From assembly GCF_016908375.1 (NCBI RefSeq), contig NZ_JAFBDS010000008.1:62001-126000 (forward strand): a stretch of 64,000 nt of DNA. The letters are read 5' to 3'. Made by a program: the position numbers and the translations under genes. Shown one piece after another: positions 27,082 to 36,095 of the stretch. Numbering within the stretch: the first letter of the stretch is position 1; each line of letters opens with the position of its first letter. The notes under the pieces were generated by a model, which worked only from the letters and a program-made list of their open reading frames with translations, did no database searches and was not told where the DNA came from. The DNA is from Amphibacillus cookii. Its GTDB lineage: Bacteria > Bacillota > Bacilli > Bacillales > Amphibacillaceae.

Positions 27082-28680
27082 TTAAGGTACAATATCAATA
27101 AATTTATCCTTATATATTCCATATACAATCCATATAGAGATGAAATAAAGCATGATAAACAATCCGCTAAATATAAGTATAACTATGTTGGCTTCCCAAT
27201 GATCTATTAGCTTATACAATCCATATCCAAATACGCCTACTATCAACCTTAATAAAAGCGCCAGCAGTATATTCAGATTATTTTTCACCGCCGCCGTTGG
27301 GGTAGACCAGTTTAACAATGGCTTTTCTATATTGATTACAATATCTATGTTTGAAAAGAAAAGGGTTGACGTAATGCAAAATACTGCGGCAATTAATACC
27401 GTTTGTACATTCACAGGTATAGTTAATAGCGTCATTATCCCCAATATCAACGAGGCAACCAGTTGAATGATTAGCGTTGTATAGATTCTGTATTTAATAT
27501 TATCCCTGTCACTAACAGGAAGCACCTTCGTTTCCCAGAAAGTCTTCCCCTCTCGGGTAATCGCTGTTGAAGAGAGACTGCCAATAATAGCAGGTGTTGT
27601 GATGATAGCTGAGAAAATATAGACATGATAAGGCTCTAGAGCTGTAGACTTAAATAACTCTGCTTGAAACTCACCTGTAAACAATATAATAATGAACATT
27701 AATATAGGCAGAAAAATGGTTAATACCGTATTTATCAAAAATATTGGATTACTGACAATGATTTTAATATGTCTTTTAATCATTTGTAAGCCTTTATTCC
27801 TACTCTTGTAATATATCTTTCCGCCTTGAACAGGAGCCCCTTCTTGGTTAAATTTCATTAATGCCTTGCTATATAATATTTTGGCACAAGCTTTTAAGAT
27901 CAGTACCAAGACTACATTTAGACCGATGAACAGGAATCCATGAAAAATAGAACCTTGTATCATTTTGGTTAACCAAATACTTGGGGGAAAACGGCGTCCA
28001 ACCATCATTAGTAAGCCGTCCTCCTGTAATAAAATAGTGTTAAGTTCCTCTGGCCTCAGTTGTATTCTTGAAGACAACATTTGCATGACTATGATAGCCA
28101 CTAATAGGAGCATATTCCCCACTACAACCATTAGGTTTCTTCGTTTACCACTACCTATGACAGACATAAAAGGTAGAATGATTATCGCAGAGATAATCAT
28201 AGGTAGCAACGGGGAAATGATCAAAGCTATGATGCCTACATTAAGGCTGCTGAGTTTTAGTCCCCCTACGGTGCTATATAGTACCACCGAGGTTCCAAAG
28301 AAAAAGCAGGAAATGATAAGAAGATAAATGTACACTGATGCCAGCTTTGAAAATACGATGGTAGCTTCCTTTACTGGCAATGTAGCGATTAACTGTAAAT
28401 CCTTCGAGTAAAAAAATACTGAGATAATAAATGGAATGCTAGCAAAAATCATCAGTATCGTATTGGCTATATACATATAGGTTATCGTTAATTCTGGAAA
28501 ACCAAGCGTTAAAAATGTATTATACAGCTCTAACACCATTTGAGCGGCTGGAAAAATCAATAGGGCTGGTAGGAACATAACCAATATAGTCAAATACTTA
28601 TTTTTTACATTTAACTGCTGGGTATATTTACTAAAAAAATCTAGAACCAGTATTTTTGTCAAAGATAAAAATTTATTCAT
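27082..28680 (-). CDS. ABC exporter permease, 12-span type
   Basis: 532 residues with about 10-12 hydrophobic spans spread over the length (for example LTILVMFLPALLIFPAAQMVL, IIISAIIILPFMSVIGS). Looks like the large ABC-2-like permeases paired with EcsA/YtrB-type ATPases. Its start overlaps the ATPase stop by 8 bases. Substrate unknown. Confidence 0.85.
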   Translation of the reverse strand: MNKFLSLTKILVLDFFSKYTQQLNVKNKYLTILVMFLPALLIFPAAQMVLELYNTFLTLGFPELTITYMYIANTILMIFASIPFIISVFFYSKDLQLIATLPVKEATIVFSKLASVYIYLLIISCFFFGTSVVLYSTVGGLKLSSLNVGIIALIISPLLPMIISAIIILPFMSVIGSGKRRNLMVVVGNMLLLVAIIVMQMLSSRIQLRPEELNTILLQEDGLLMMVGRRFPPSIWLTKMIQGSIFHGFLFIGLNVVLVLILKACAKILYSKALMKFNQEGAPVQGGKIYYKSRNKGLQMIKRHIKIIVSNPIFLINTVLTIFLPILMFIIILFTGEFQAELFKSTALEPYHVYIFSAIITTPAIIGSLSSTAITREGKTFWETKVLPVSDRDNIKYRIYTTLIIQLVASLILGIMTLLTIPVNVQTVLIAAVFCITSTLFFSNIDIVINIEKPLLNWSTPTAAVKNNLNILLALLLRLIVGVFGYGLYKLIDHWEANIVILIFSGLFIMLYFISIWIVYGIYKDKFIDIVP

Positions 28681-29392
28681 CCTTCGTCATCTCCAGAAAA
28701 ATTTCTTCTAGGGTAGCACTGCTGTTCTTTTTAATGTTTTCTGCTGTATCGCAGGCAATTAGCTTTCCCCTATGAATAATCGCCACCCTGTCACACAGAT
28801 TTTCCACCACTTCCAGCACGTGGGAGGAAAAAAATACCGTACCACCTTTTTCACAGTGTTCCCGCATAACATCCTTTAATATTTTTGCTGAATGGGGGTC
28901 TAGCCCCACCATTGGTTCATCAAGAATAAATAGATTGGGATTTGGCAGCAAAGCCCCCGATATTAACAATTTTTGCTTCATACCATGGGAGTATGAATTA
29001 ATGGTTTGAGGAAGGGCATCATAGATTTGAAATGCCTTGGTATATTTTTCAATTCTCTCCTTCCTCTGTTGTATGGTTACCTCATGCATATCTGCAATAA
29101 AATTCAAGTAATCAATGCCCTTTATTGCATCAAAAATAGTGGGATGATCAGGGACAAAGGTAAAGTTCTTCTTTGCTTCTACGGGTTGCTTTGCAATATC
29201 CTTCCCGTTTATTTCAATCGTTCCCTCAGTTGGTGCGATAATTCCTGTAATCATTCTGATGGTTGTGGTTTTACCCGCCCCATTTGGCCCAATGAACCCG
29301 ATGATTTCCCCTTTTTCTATTTCCAGGTTCAATTGATCTACAGCTTTCTTATTATTACCGTAGGTTTTCGAGGCATTCTTAAGCGTTAACAT
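28673..29392 (-). CDS. ABC exporter ATP-binding protein (EcsA/CcmA-like)
   Basis: 239 residues: Walker A GPNGAGKTT, Q-loop, signature SHGMKQKLLISGALL, Walker B LFILDEPMVGLDPH, H-loop SSHVLEV. ATG 29392 follows AAGGAGGTG. It heads a three-gene operon with the permease and PH-domain gene, behind a promoter that carries an inverted repeat. Confidence 0.92.
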   Translation of the reverse strand: MLTLKNASKTYGNNKKAVDQLNLEIEKGEIIGFIGPNGAGKTTTIRMITGIIAPTEGTIEINGKDIAKQPVEAKKNFTFVPDHPTIFDAIKGIDYLNFIADMHEVTIQQRKERIEKYTKAFQIYDALPQTINSYSHGMKQKLLISGALLPNPNLFILDEPMVGLDPHSAKILKDVMREHCEKGGTVFFSSHVLEVVENLCDRVAIIHRGKLIACDTAENIKKNSSATLEEIFLEMTKDE

Positions 29393-29552
29393 TTCCTACA
29401 CCTCCTTGTATATTTTGAATTCATGGGTCACTACCATACTTAACACCCACTGGATACAAATTGATTCATCATCTTCTACTTATTATTTAGTGTTGAGACC
29501 TGTCAATTAATATCACTTATTTAAATGCTTCAATGGCATCTCCACTTTAACA

Positions 29553-29606
29553 TTTAAGTAATTAAGTATTTACTTAAATAATAAAATTTTTTTTTGTTTT
29601 TGTCAA
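29553..29606 (-). promoter_or_regulatory. Promoter with inverted-repeat operator before the ABC exporter operon
   Basis: TTGACA (29606-29601), 17-base spacer, TATTAT (29583-29578), then an inverted repeat TTTAAGTAA-N8-TTACTTAAA (29553-29578) starting at the -10 box. It looks like a repressor site, but no regulator gene is adjacent. 29610-29753 shows nothing further. Confidence 0.7.
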
Positions 29607-29753
29607 TATTCTTTGGGTTGGGAGGGAAATGCTGACTTCTTGTAATGAGAGTTGATGGGAGATGCCATCTGTCGCTAATCGCTATCGGAATCATTTGATT
29701 ATGTTAACCCCTATAGAAGTCACAGTCGTTCTCTCCATATCTATGTTAGCAAG

Positions 29754-30800
29754 TTATACCAAATGCCTAATCCATGAAGTGATATAATCCGTTGCTTCAT
29801 TTGAAATACTTGACTTAATTTTCTTATAATTCAACATATCTCGATCTCGATCTTTGACCCTCTGGAATAGATGATTATGATCAGAAAACAGCTTGACACT
29901 TGCCTCACGATTGCCGCCACTCTCAATATATGCTTTAATTAAATCAACGTTTTTAGCGGGACATTGTACGTCCAATTGCCCATTAACCACCAATGTGGGA
30001 CACCTTACATTTGACCAATATTTTTCAGGTTCTAGCATCAACCAATCTTTAAACCACGGATGATTATATAAATTTATCTGCTTTTTAGAAACAATAAACA
30101 GTAAGCGCGCTCTTAATTGACTGAATTTCCTCTTGAAAAACGTTTTGTCACGATGCTCACTTAGCATAATGTCTTTAAATGCTTGCATAAGCGCCTTCTC
30201 CTCATTAATATTGATCACTAATTCACATATCTTCCTATTCGTTTCATCCATTAATTCTAATTCCGTATCAGCCATTCCTTGCTCCTTCGCAATTAACAAG
30301 TGCTGCTCTCTGTATATCTCACTCCCTCTCATACCCGGACCAGCAAGAGATATCACAAATGCTACTCTCCCATCAGCTATATTTTCTACCATAGGTGCGA
30401 CAAGTCCACCTAAACTATGCCCTAATACCCCAATGCTATGAATGGTGTCGCGCCTATAATGAGTTAAATAGTCGATCGCTGCTATCACATCATTTCTGAA
30501 ATCTAATAGTCCAGCTGTTTCAAAAACACCTTCGGAATCACCTACTCCCCTATCATCAAACCTTAAAACAGCTATCCCATTACTAGCAAGTCGATCTGAT
30601 ATATCCTTAAATATTTTATGGCCTGCTACATGTTGATCTCTCGTTTGTGGCCCAGAACCACTTATAAGAATGACACAGGGAACATTCTTTCCTTCCATTG
30701 GCATACTTAACGTGCCTGATAACTTTATATGATCTAAAACATTAACAAATGTAACAGGTTCCTCACTAAATACAGCTTCAGAATTTGGCTTAAACTTCAT
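29754..30800 (-). CDS. Alpha/beta hydrolase
   Basis: 348-residue serine hydrolase: oxyanion region VILISGSGPQTRDQHV, nucleophile elbow GHSLGGLVAP, catalytic Asp in GQLDVQCPAKN and His near SDHNHLFQ. Similar to acetylxylan esterase/peptidase-like hydrolases of bacilli; substrate unknown. ATG 30800 follows GGGGGAG. Single gene. Confidence 0.9.
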   Translation of the reverse strand: MKFKPNSEAVFSEEPVTFVNVLDHIKLSGTLSMPMEGKNVPCVILISGSGPQTRDQHVAGHKIFKDISDRLASNGIAVLRFDDRGVGDSEGVFETAGLLDFRNDVIAAIDYLTHYRRDTIHSIGVLGHSLGGLVAPMVENIADGRVAFVISLAGPGMRGSEIYREQHLLIAKEQGMADTELELMDETNRKICELVININEEKALMQAFKDIMLSEHRDKTFFKRKFSQLRARLLFIVSKKQINLYNHPWFKDWLMLEPEKYWSNVRCPTLVVNGQLDVQCPAKNVDLIKAYIESGGNREASVKLFSDHNHLFQRVKDRDRDMLNYKKIKSSISNEATDYITSWIRHLV

Positions 30801-31025
30801 TTATACTCCCCCCTCTCCTATACTTTTAAATTTTATATAACTCAACTTTCTCATTTGAATTTCCAGGTTCAGCCAAGATAGCGTAAGGGTAGACCGAATA
30901 TTAAATTTAAGCGTTGCCTTTGAATATAGATTTTCGATTGATTATAAACCTTTCGTTTTAGAGGCGCAGGTGAGCTATGTTCCGCTTTTCGGAACGACAT
31001 AACGTGCTAAACGTCGCATGCCACA

Positions 31026-31125
31026 GCGAATCAGGACATTAGCTTCCGTTATCACCCACCTCAATCGATTGACCTCTGTTCTCTATTTTGAGGCAAGCGT
31101 TTTACGGACGGTTATCTGTGATAAA
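31026..31125 (+). repeat. Interspersed structured repeat, 3' half (copy F)
   Basis: Carries GAATCAGGACATTAGC through GGACGGTTATCTGTGATAAA; hairpin 2 present, hairpin 1 replaced by unrelated sequence that holds a small hairpin GTTCCG/CGGAAC. Nothing else recognisable between 30801 and 31244. Confidence 0.8.
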
Positions 31126-31244
31126 AACTTTAACCACATACTAATGAATACATTCTTAAAATAACTTAATTATAAATGGTAAATCCTTTTACTCGATTCT
31201 CTCTTTCCAATCAGGCTTACAATCAAATGACATAGCTTTTTTCC

Positions 31245-32090
31245 CTACTGACGTCTCTCAAACTTTGCATCCGTCACCTCGAATTGAAGCCAATGAAACG
31301 GACCTTCCTTTAGATTCCAATACACATTTCCTTCAGTAGGGATCAGGATACCCCGTACTTCTTCGTATTGATCGATAGAAACCGACCATTCTTCTAAAGT
31401 ATATTCCCCTCCATCTTCCATATATCTTTCCGCTACAAAACGCTCAGGTTCGCCATTGTCTTTAAAGTAAAATATTCCTGAAGCATTAACATCTCCGTAA
31501 GTGATATCAGCTTTTGCAGCATGATCATCGATCGCCTCCCAAGTGATATACGACGACAACACTACCTGAGGATACCAAACGATTTCAGCTAGATAGCGGA
31601 CTAACGATCCTTGTATAAGCTCCGGACCAGATCCGCTTCCAACAGTAAAATTCCCCATTAACTTGATCAGCATATCAGCTTCATGATTCTGATATATATC
31701 CCTGCCATAGATGGTAACGCCTCGCATCGCTTTAATTTCTGACGTCCATATATAAGAGGGACAATCAATTCCAGAATGTTGTTCGGCATCAAACGGCATC
31801 CATTTCCCGTCAGGCTTAGTTCTTAACATACCTTTTTGACTAATCCACACTGAGGAAATAGGTTCATGATCTAAAGCATGTGTCAAATTCAGCCATTTCA
31901 TTACCGGAAGAGGTAACAGGTCTAGTTGATTTTGATCAATCGACATAGATGGTTGCTCAGACATCTCTTGCAAAAAAATTTTTGTTTCTTTTTTCATCTG
32001 CTTCTGAAATAGGTGATCTCTAACGATAACACCTATGCCTAACACAGTTACGACTATCATGATCACAATAATTATACGTGATAAGCTCAT
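31245..32090 (-). CDS. DUF6544/DUF6920-like membrane-anchored protein
   Basis: About 281 residues. One N-terminal span (IIIVIMIVVTVLGIGVIV) and an outside domain with LPLPVMKWLNLTHAL, GMLRTKPDGKWMPFDAEQH, GRDIYQNHEADMLIKLMG and a C-terminal EGNVYWNLKEGPFHWLQFEV, typical of this uncharacterised family. ATG 32090 follows AAGGTGAG. Flanked on both sides by copies of the interspersed repeat. Confidence 0.75.
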   Translation of the reverse strand: MSLSRIIIVIMIVVTVLGIGVIVRDHLFQKQMKKETKIFLQEMSEQPSMSIDQNQLDLLPLPVMKWLNLTHALDHEPISSVWISQKGMLRTKPDGKWMPFDAEQHSGIDCPSYIWTSEIKAMRGVTIYGRDIYQNHEADMLIKLMGNFTVGSGSGPELIQGSLVRYLAEIVWYPQVVLSSYITWEAIDDHAAKADITYGDVNASGIFYFKDNGEPERFVAERYMEDGGEYTLEEWSVSIDQYEEVRGILIPTEGNVYWNLKEGPFHWLQFEVTDAKFERRQ

Positions 32091-32114
32091 TTGTCTCACC
32101 TTCCCTTCATTTTT

Positions 32115-32276
32115 ATAAAACGAACCTTCAATCAGTGGGCGCTTTCGTTCTTCTCACACTGATTGAAGGCTCGTTGAGTGAATCAGAACATTAACGTCCG
32201 TTATCACTCACCTCAATCGATTGACCTCTACGCTCTAATTTGAGGTCGGTGTTTTACTGACGGTTATCTGTGATAA
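32115..32276 (+). repeat. Interspersed structured repeat, copy G
   Basis: Best-preserved full copy: ATAAAACGAACCTTCAATCA ... CTGACGGTTATCTGTGATAAA, hairpin 1 arms CCTTCAATCAGTG / CACTGATTGAAGG. Its last ~40 bases are read, on the minus strand, as the final codons of the neighbouring gene. Confidence 0.9.
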
Positions 32277-33380
32277 ATGAGTTGGTTGCATTCGGATATC
32301 TTTTTCATTTTTTATTTTAATTGGAAACGCATCATGTATAATTAGCACCAATCGAAACAAGAAATCATTTTCTTTCTTACGACGTGAGTTCCAATTTTCT
32401 TCAAGTCGAAAGCCGCTGTATGGTGACCAATGCGTAAAATATCGATGTGATTTTATCCGAGAAAAAATGTCACGATCTGAAACAAAAGTACGTATCACTA
32501 ATTCAATTTGCTTCTTAAAGTGATCGCTCCGATCAATGACGCCCATCTTTGCCAACAACTCCATACGGTGAAACCATTGCATCCAGTCTTGCGGGCGTTT
32601 CAATTGTCGAAAATCCATTTCTATCGATTGAATAGCAAAGTTACCAGGAGCAATAATTTGCTGTTTCCATCTTCCCTTCATATCATGAATAGGTGCTAAG
32701 CGCAGCATGTTTTCAATAGCAGTGGTTACCTTCTCCATCTGTTCATTTGTCCGCCAAGATTCAGTATAAGCAAGAAGCCGAAAATGATAAACACTTACCC
32801 AATAGGCATCTTTGTTCAATACCCACTTCCCATCAACGAACGTACAAATCTCATCTAGCTCCTGCACAGAGGTCACAAATTGAAAAGCCTGTAAAGCTTT
32901 ATTAATTTGCTCCTGAACCATTGAATCATTTTCAAAACCTGCGTATGCTAATATTGTTGCTTTGATCATATTCGATCCACCTAAATTAAGCGCATCTAAA
33001 TATTGACCGACATTTCTTAAGCTCCCCGTTTCAAATACGTGAGCGTCTTCACAAATATAGGTTATCATCTCCCTAAGTTTGGGATGATCAGAACGTACAC
33101 CTTTTTCTTTTAGAAGCCGAACATAAGTCTCTATTCCATCTACTGCATGCACATCTCGCTCGATCATTTGCTTTAACGGTTGATCACAAATATATTCAAC
33201 TTCCTTATCAGACAATATTTGTCTATATAATGCAGGTAAAAATTGATGGTCTCGATACTGATACTGTTGATCGATCTCGGTTAAAATGCGATATTGAATA
33301 GAGGGACACCCCTGCTGTAATAAGCGACTAATTAAATCACCTTTTATTGCGCGCACTTGCTCAATTAGATCTAAATTCAT
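32235..33380 (-). CDS. Uncharacterised protein, alpha-helical, C-terminus supplied by a repeat
   Basis: 381 residues, rich in predicted helix, without signal or membrane segment; possible helical-repeat/toroid fold (repeated motifs such as FENDSMVQEQINKALQAFQF). I do not recognise a family. ATG 33380 follows GGAGA and overlaps the end of the marR-type gene by 20 bases, so it belongs to the MarR operon. The last ~14 residues (LSQITVSKTPTSN) come from repeat copy G, so the original end has been replaced. Confidence 0.75.
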   Translation of the reverse strand: MNLDLIEQVRAIKGDLISRLLQQGCPSIQYRILTEIDQQYQYRDHQFLPALYRQILSDKEVEYICDQPLKQMIERDVHAVDGIETYVRLLKEKGVRSDHPKLREMITYICEDAHVFETGSLRNVGQYLDALNLGGSNMIKATILAYAGFENDSMVQEQINKALQAFQFVTSVQELDEICTFVDGKWVLNKDAYWVSVYHFRLLAYTESWRTNEQMEKVTTAIENMLRLAPIHDMKGRWKQQIIAPGNFAIQSIEMDFRQLKRPQDWMQWFHRMELLAKMGVIDRSDHFKKQIELVIRTFVSDRDIFSRIKSHRYFTHWSPYSGFRLEENWNSRRKKENDFLFRLVLIIHDAFPIKIKNEKDIRMQPTHLSQITVSKTPTSN

Positions 33381-33819
33381 CGTCGACCATCTCCATTTTT
33401 GCAATGTTAGCCACTAACTTTTCTATTAACCTACTAAGCTCCTGTACCTCCTCAGTGTGAAAGTCTGCAAATAATCGATTTATAAATTCTAATTCTCTAT
33501 CTTCACGAGTAAGTAAATGCTGTTGACATTTCTCCGTAAGACCCACTCTTTTTACTCTTCGGTCTTTAGTATCAGTATAAACCTCAAGGAAACCTTTCTC
33601 CTTTAAATTCTTTACCATTTGCATCACATTTTGATGCGTCACGCCTACAATTCGAGCAATCTCTTTTACTGAGAGTTGATCCGGTAAGCTTTTGTAAATA
33701 ATTGCGATTAAGAGCCATTGTTTCACTGTTAATTGTTGATCTAATCGATCTCCAAGCATTTGTAATCGATTAGCCATTAAAAACAATGAAGCAAATATCT
33801 TCCCCTTATCTTCATCCAT
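33361..33819 (-). CDS. MarR-family transcriptional regulator
   Basis: 152 residues with the winged-helix core LSVKEIARIVGVTHQNVMQM, VKNLKEKGFLEV and wing TDTKDRRVKRVGLTEK. It lies second in a three-gene operon whose promoter has a perfect 20-bp palindrome at the start site, so autorepression is likely. The signal is unknown. Confidence 0.9.
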   Translation of the reverse strand: MDEDKGKIFASLFLMANRLQMLGDRLDQQLTVKQWLLIAIIYKSLPDQLSVKEIARIVGVTHQNVMQMVKNLKEKGFLEVYTDTKDRRVKRVGLTEKCQQHLLTREDRELEFINRLFADFHTEEVQELSRLIEKLVANIAKMEMVDDEFRSN

Positions 33820-33823
33820 AATA

Positions 33824-34219
33824 CTAATCCTCCTGTTTTGTAAAGCGCATTTCTATTTTTACCACTTCCGCACGAGACGATTGAATGACCCAGCGATATT
33901 CTCCTGAAAAGGCTTCTCCACAAACTTCATCAACTAAGATCGTTTCTGAATCGATGTAACCTGTAAAGATAGGCTCCTCACTCAATAAGCTGTACAACTC
34001 AAATAAAACGTCGCCTGATTCAACTTCTCCCTTGATCTCAAATATTTGTGCCTCTTCAACGATAAGCTTCGTTTCATATTGGCCCTTAAAAGCATCAATC
34101 GTTATTAAATAATGATCGTCATCAATTGGTGAGATAAATAACTTTGTTGCTTGATAGCCTCCTTGCTGACAACTTGTTAAACACAATAGACAGCACACCA
34201 AGCTGATTATTCGTTTCAT
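33824..34219 (-). CDS. Small lipoprotein of unknown function
   Basis: 131 residues: basic start MKRIISL, hydrophobic segment and lipobox CLTSC near residue 17, then a beta-rich domain (HYLITIDAFKGQYETKLIV). First gene of the MarR operon. ATG 34219 has only a weak ribosome binding site (GTGGTGA). No family recognised. Confidence 0.75.
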   Translation of the reverse strand: MKRIISLVCCLLCLTSCQQGGYQATKLFISPIDDDHYLITIDAFKGQYETKLIVEEAQIFEIKGEVESGDVLFELYSLLSEEPIFTGYIDSETILVDEVCGEAFSGEYRWVIQSSRAEVVKIEMRFTKQED

Positions 34220-34235
34220 TAGTAATCACCACTTC

Positions 34236-34287
34236 AAAGGTAATATATTACCTTTTAATTATAAGGTTACTTATCGTGTGGTGTCAA
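34236..34287 (-). promoter_or_regulatory. Promoter and palindromic MarR operator
   Basis: TTGACA (34287-34282), 18-base spacer, TATAAT (34263-34258), then a perfect 20-bp palindrome AAAGGTAATATATTACCTTT (34236-34255) covering the start site. A partial copy of the half-site (AAGGTTAC) overlaps the spacer. Confidence 0.8.
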
Positions 34288-34293
34288 GACGAT

Positions 34294-34334
34294 TAAAAAG
34301 CCTAGCAAGAATGTTATTAACTTCTGCTAGGCTT
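34294..34334 (-). terminator. Terminator after the HhH protein gene
   Basis: Minus-strand AAGCCTAGCA pairs with TGCTAGGCTT and is followed by TTTAATC. It separates the HhH gene from the MarR operon promoter a few bases downstream. Confidence 0.8.
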
Positions 34335-34413
34335 ATGTATTTAATAAAAAAATATAAATTTAAAAGGACTAAAAAGTATTGTTGTTAGAAAATAAATATT
34401 ACTATAATTGACC

Positions 34414-35112
34414 TTAATCAAAACAAATGAGGCCTTCTGATTCAATAGCTGCGGCATGTGCCTCACCTATTCCACTTATTCGCGTCATATCACGATACGA
34501 GCGAAATGGTGTACTTCGCAAGCTAATGATTTGTTCAGCTCGTTCTGGGCCAATTTGATAAATACGTTGTAGCTCACTTGAAGAAGCTGTGTTAATTTCC
34601 ACCGCATTTGGCGGGCACGTTGCGTCAGATTCATTCGATGAATCAGTACTGGAGGCCTCTTCTTCAGAGGTTGAAGAAGAATGGGTTGAAGTGTTTGCTG
34701 TTAATTGACTAACTTCATCACTTAACTCAATCACCTGATCTTCTAAGTTGTCAATAGCATTACTTTTTTCTTTTAATACACTTTCCTTTTCTTCTATTGC
34801 TTTATCTTTGACTAGAAGATTTTCTTCTAGTTCATTAATCTTCTCTTTAGCCGACTCTAAATCAACTTCTGCTTCTTCCAATTTTAATATGAGCGTTCCA
34901 TTTTCCGATTCTAATTGCTCAATCATCTCAAGATCATAGTCTGGACTAGCTGCGGAGATAGTTCCAGCCATTATAAATGTTATTAGCAAAGTAGGAATGC
35001 CAAATTTTAATACTTGCTTTCTAGAAACCGCTTTAATTTTCTGTGGTTTAATCAGCCCAAAAACAAACGTACCCAACGTAACAATAAACAATAAGAGTGT
35101 AAAATCTTCCAT
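34414..35112 (-). CDS. Membrane-anchored coiled-coil protein with C-terminal helix-hairpin-helix (ComEA-like)
   Basis: 232 residues: two N-terminal spans (LLLFIVTLGTFVFGLI and FGIPTLLITFIMAGTIS), a long coiled coil (about 62-135), a Ser-rich linker and a ComEA-type HhH domain (VEINTASSSELQRIYQIGP, ISGIGEAHAAAIE) that would bind DNA. ComEA proteins capture DNA for uptake, but this one has two anchors and a long stalk, so the role is uncertain. ATG 35112 follows GAAGGGAAG. Confidence 0.8.
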   Translation of the reverse strand: MEDFTLLLFIVTLGTFVFGLIKPQKIKAVSRKQVLKFGIPTLLITFIMAGTISAASPDYDLEMIEQLESENGTLILKLEEAEVDLESAKEKINELEENLLVKDKAIEEKESVLKEKSNAIDNLEDQVIELSDEVSQLTANTSTHSSSTSEEEASSTDSSNESDATCPPNAVEINTASSSELQRIYQIGPERAEQIISLRSTPFRSYRDMTRISGIGEAHAAAIESEGLICFD

Positions 35113-35473
35113 AGTGTCTTCCCTTCTTTCCTTCCTATTTTTTTAAGTCAAGTAAATGATTTGATAATTTTTCTAAAAAAATGTATCTTTTCGCCATTCA
35201 GAAACATAATTAGGAATAAAAATAGACCATAATATCCAATTTTTTATACTTAATTTCATTTTGTAATATAAATAAAGAAAATACAAGCTGTTTTAACAAT
35301 TTCTACTGAAAATAACCCCTATTTCTTAAAAAATAAAGACTTTTTATTATAAATGTGTAAAAAATCCTTTAAAAATTTGAATTATTATGAGGTGTAGTAA
35401 TACCACCAAATCTTTCAGCTTGTCTTAGCATCTACTTTAAGTGATATACTTTGAAAAATTAAGTGATGTGATA

Positions 35474-35581
35474 ATGGGACAAGATTTCTTACATAAACTA
35501 TCGATTTTGTTCGGATCTAATTCCACTCCATTTAACCATGATGAAAGATCAATTGACTTTTACCAAGAGCAAATGAGGTAA
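35474..35581 (+). other. Short reading frame in a gene-free region
   Basis: A 35-residue frame (MGQDFLHKLSILFGSNSTPF, then NHDERSIDFYQEQMR) with no convincing ribosome binding site. It may be the N-terminal relic of a larger gene. The surrounding 35113-35625 otherwise shows only AT-rich sequence. Confidence 0.25.
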
Positions 35582-35625
35582 ATATTTTTCATCTATGCCT
35601 ACTGAATAATACTCAACATACACAT

Positions 35626-35925
35626 GGCCGGGACATAACAAAAATATGATCTCCAAATACGAATGATGTTAGCATGTGTAGGTTTATCACATACCCGCAG
35701 AGGAAATATACTCCCTTTCTGCGGGCACGGCTTCAGCTAATTCAGTAAAGCCAAAAGCGCTTTACTGAATGGATCTTCAGCTCGTGCTGTTCCCGCTAGA
35801 GTGTCGCATATTTCCTCTGCTATTTGGTATCATTCGTTTTAATATAATAAAGACGAATAATCCAATCACAAAACAAACGAATCATTCGCAACTGATCTTA
35901 CGTCTTTTACTTTTGTCCCAACCTC
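35626..35925. repeat. ~300-bp palindromic element
   Basis: Ends GGCCGGGACATAACA and TTTTGTCCCAACCTC are imperfect inverted repeats. Inside, GCAGAGGAAATAT (35697-35709) and ATATTTCCTCTGC (35808-35820) pair perfectly, and ATTCAGTAAAGC (35740-35751) pairs with GCTTTACTGAAT (35759-35770) around a 7-base loop. No reading frame of substance. Likely a MITE-like or structured-RNA repeat; no second copy is in this window. Confidence 0.65.
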
Positions 35926-36095
35926 ACTGTGTTTCCCTTTTACTAGCATCAAACAAAATAGATGCCCTGGATGATGTTCGATATGCCATAACAATTACGA
36001 GATTACCGCCTCAAAGATAGATTAAATTTCTCCCATTTTATTTATTTCGACATGCTTGATTACTCATATGATGATGCACACCCTGCTAATAAGTA

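Noticed and set aside
35769-36020. 83-codon plus-strand frame after the palindromic element
   Set aside because: It starts inside the palindrome, lacks a ribosome binding site and has a composition unlike a protein.
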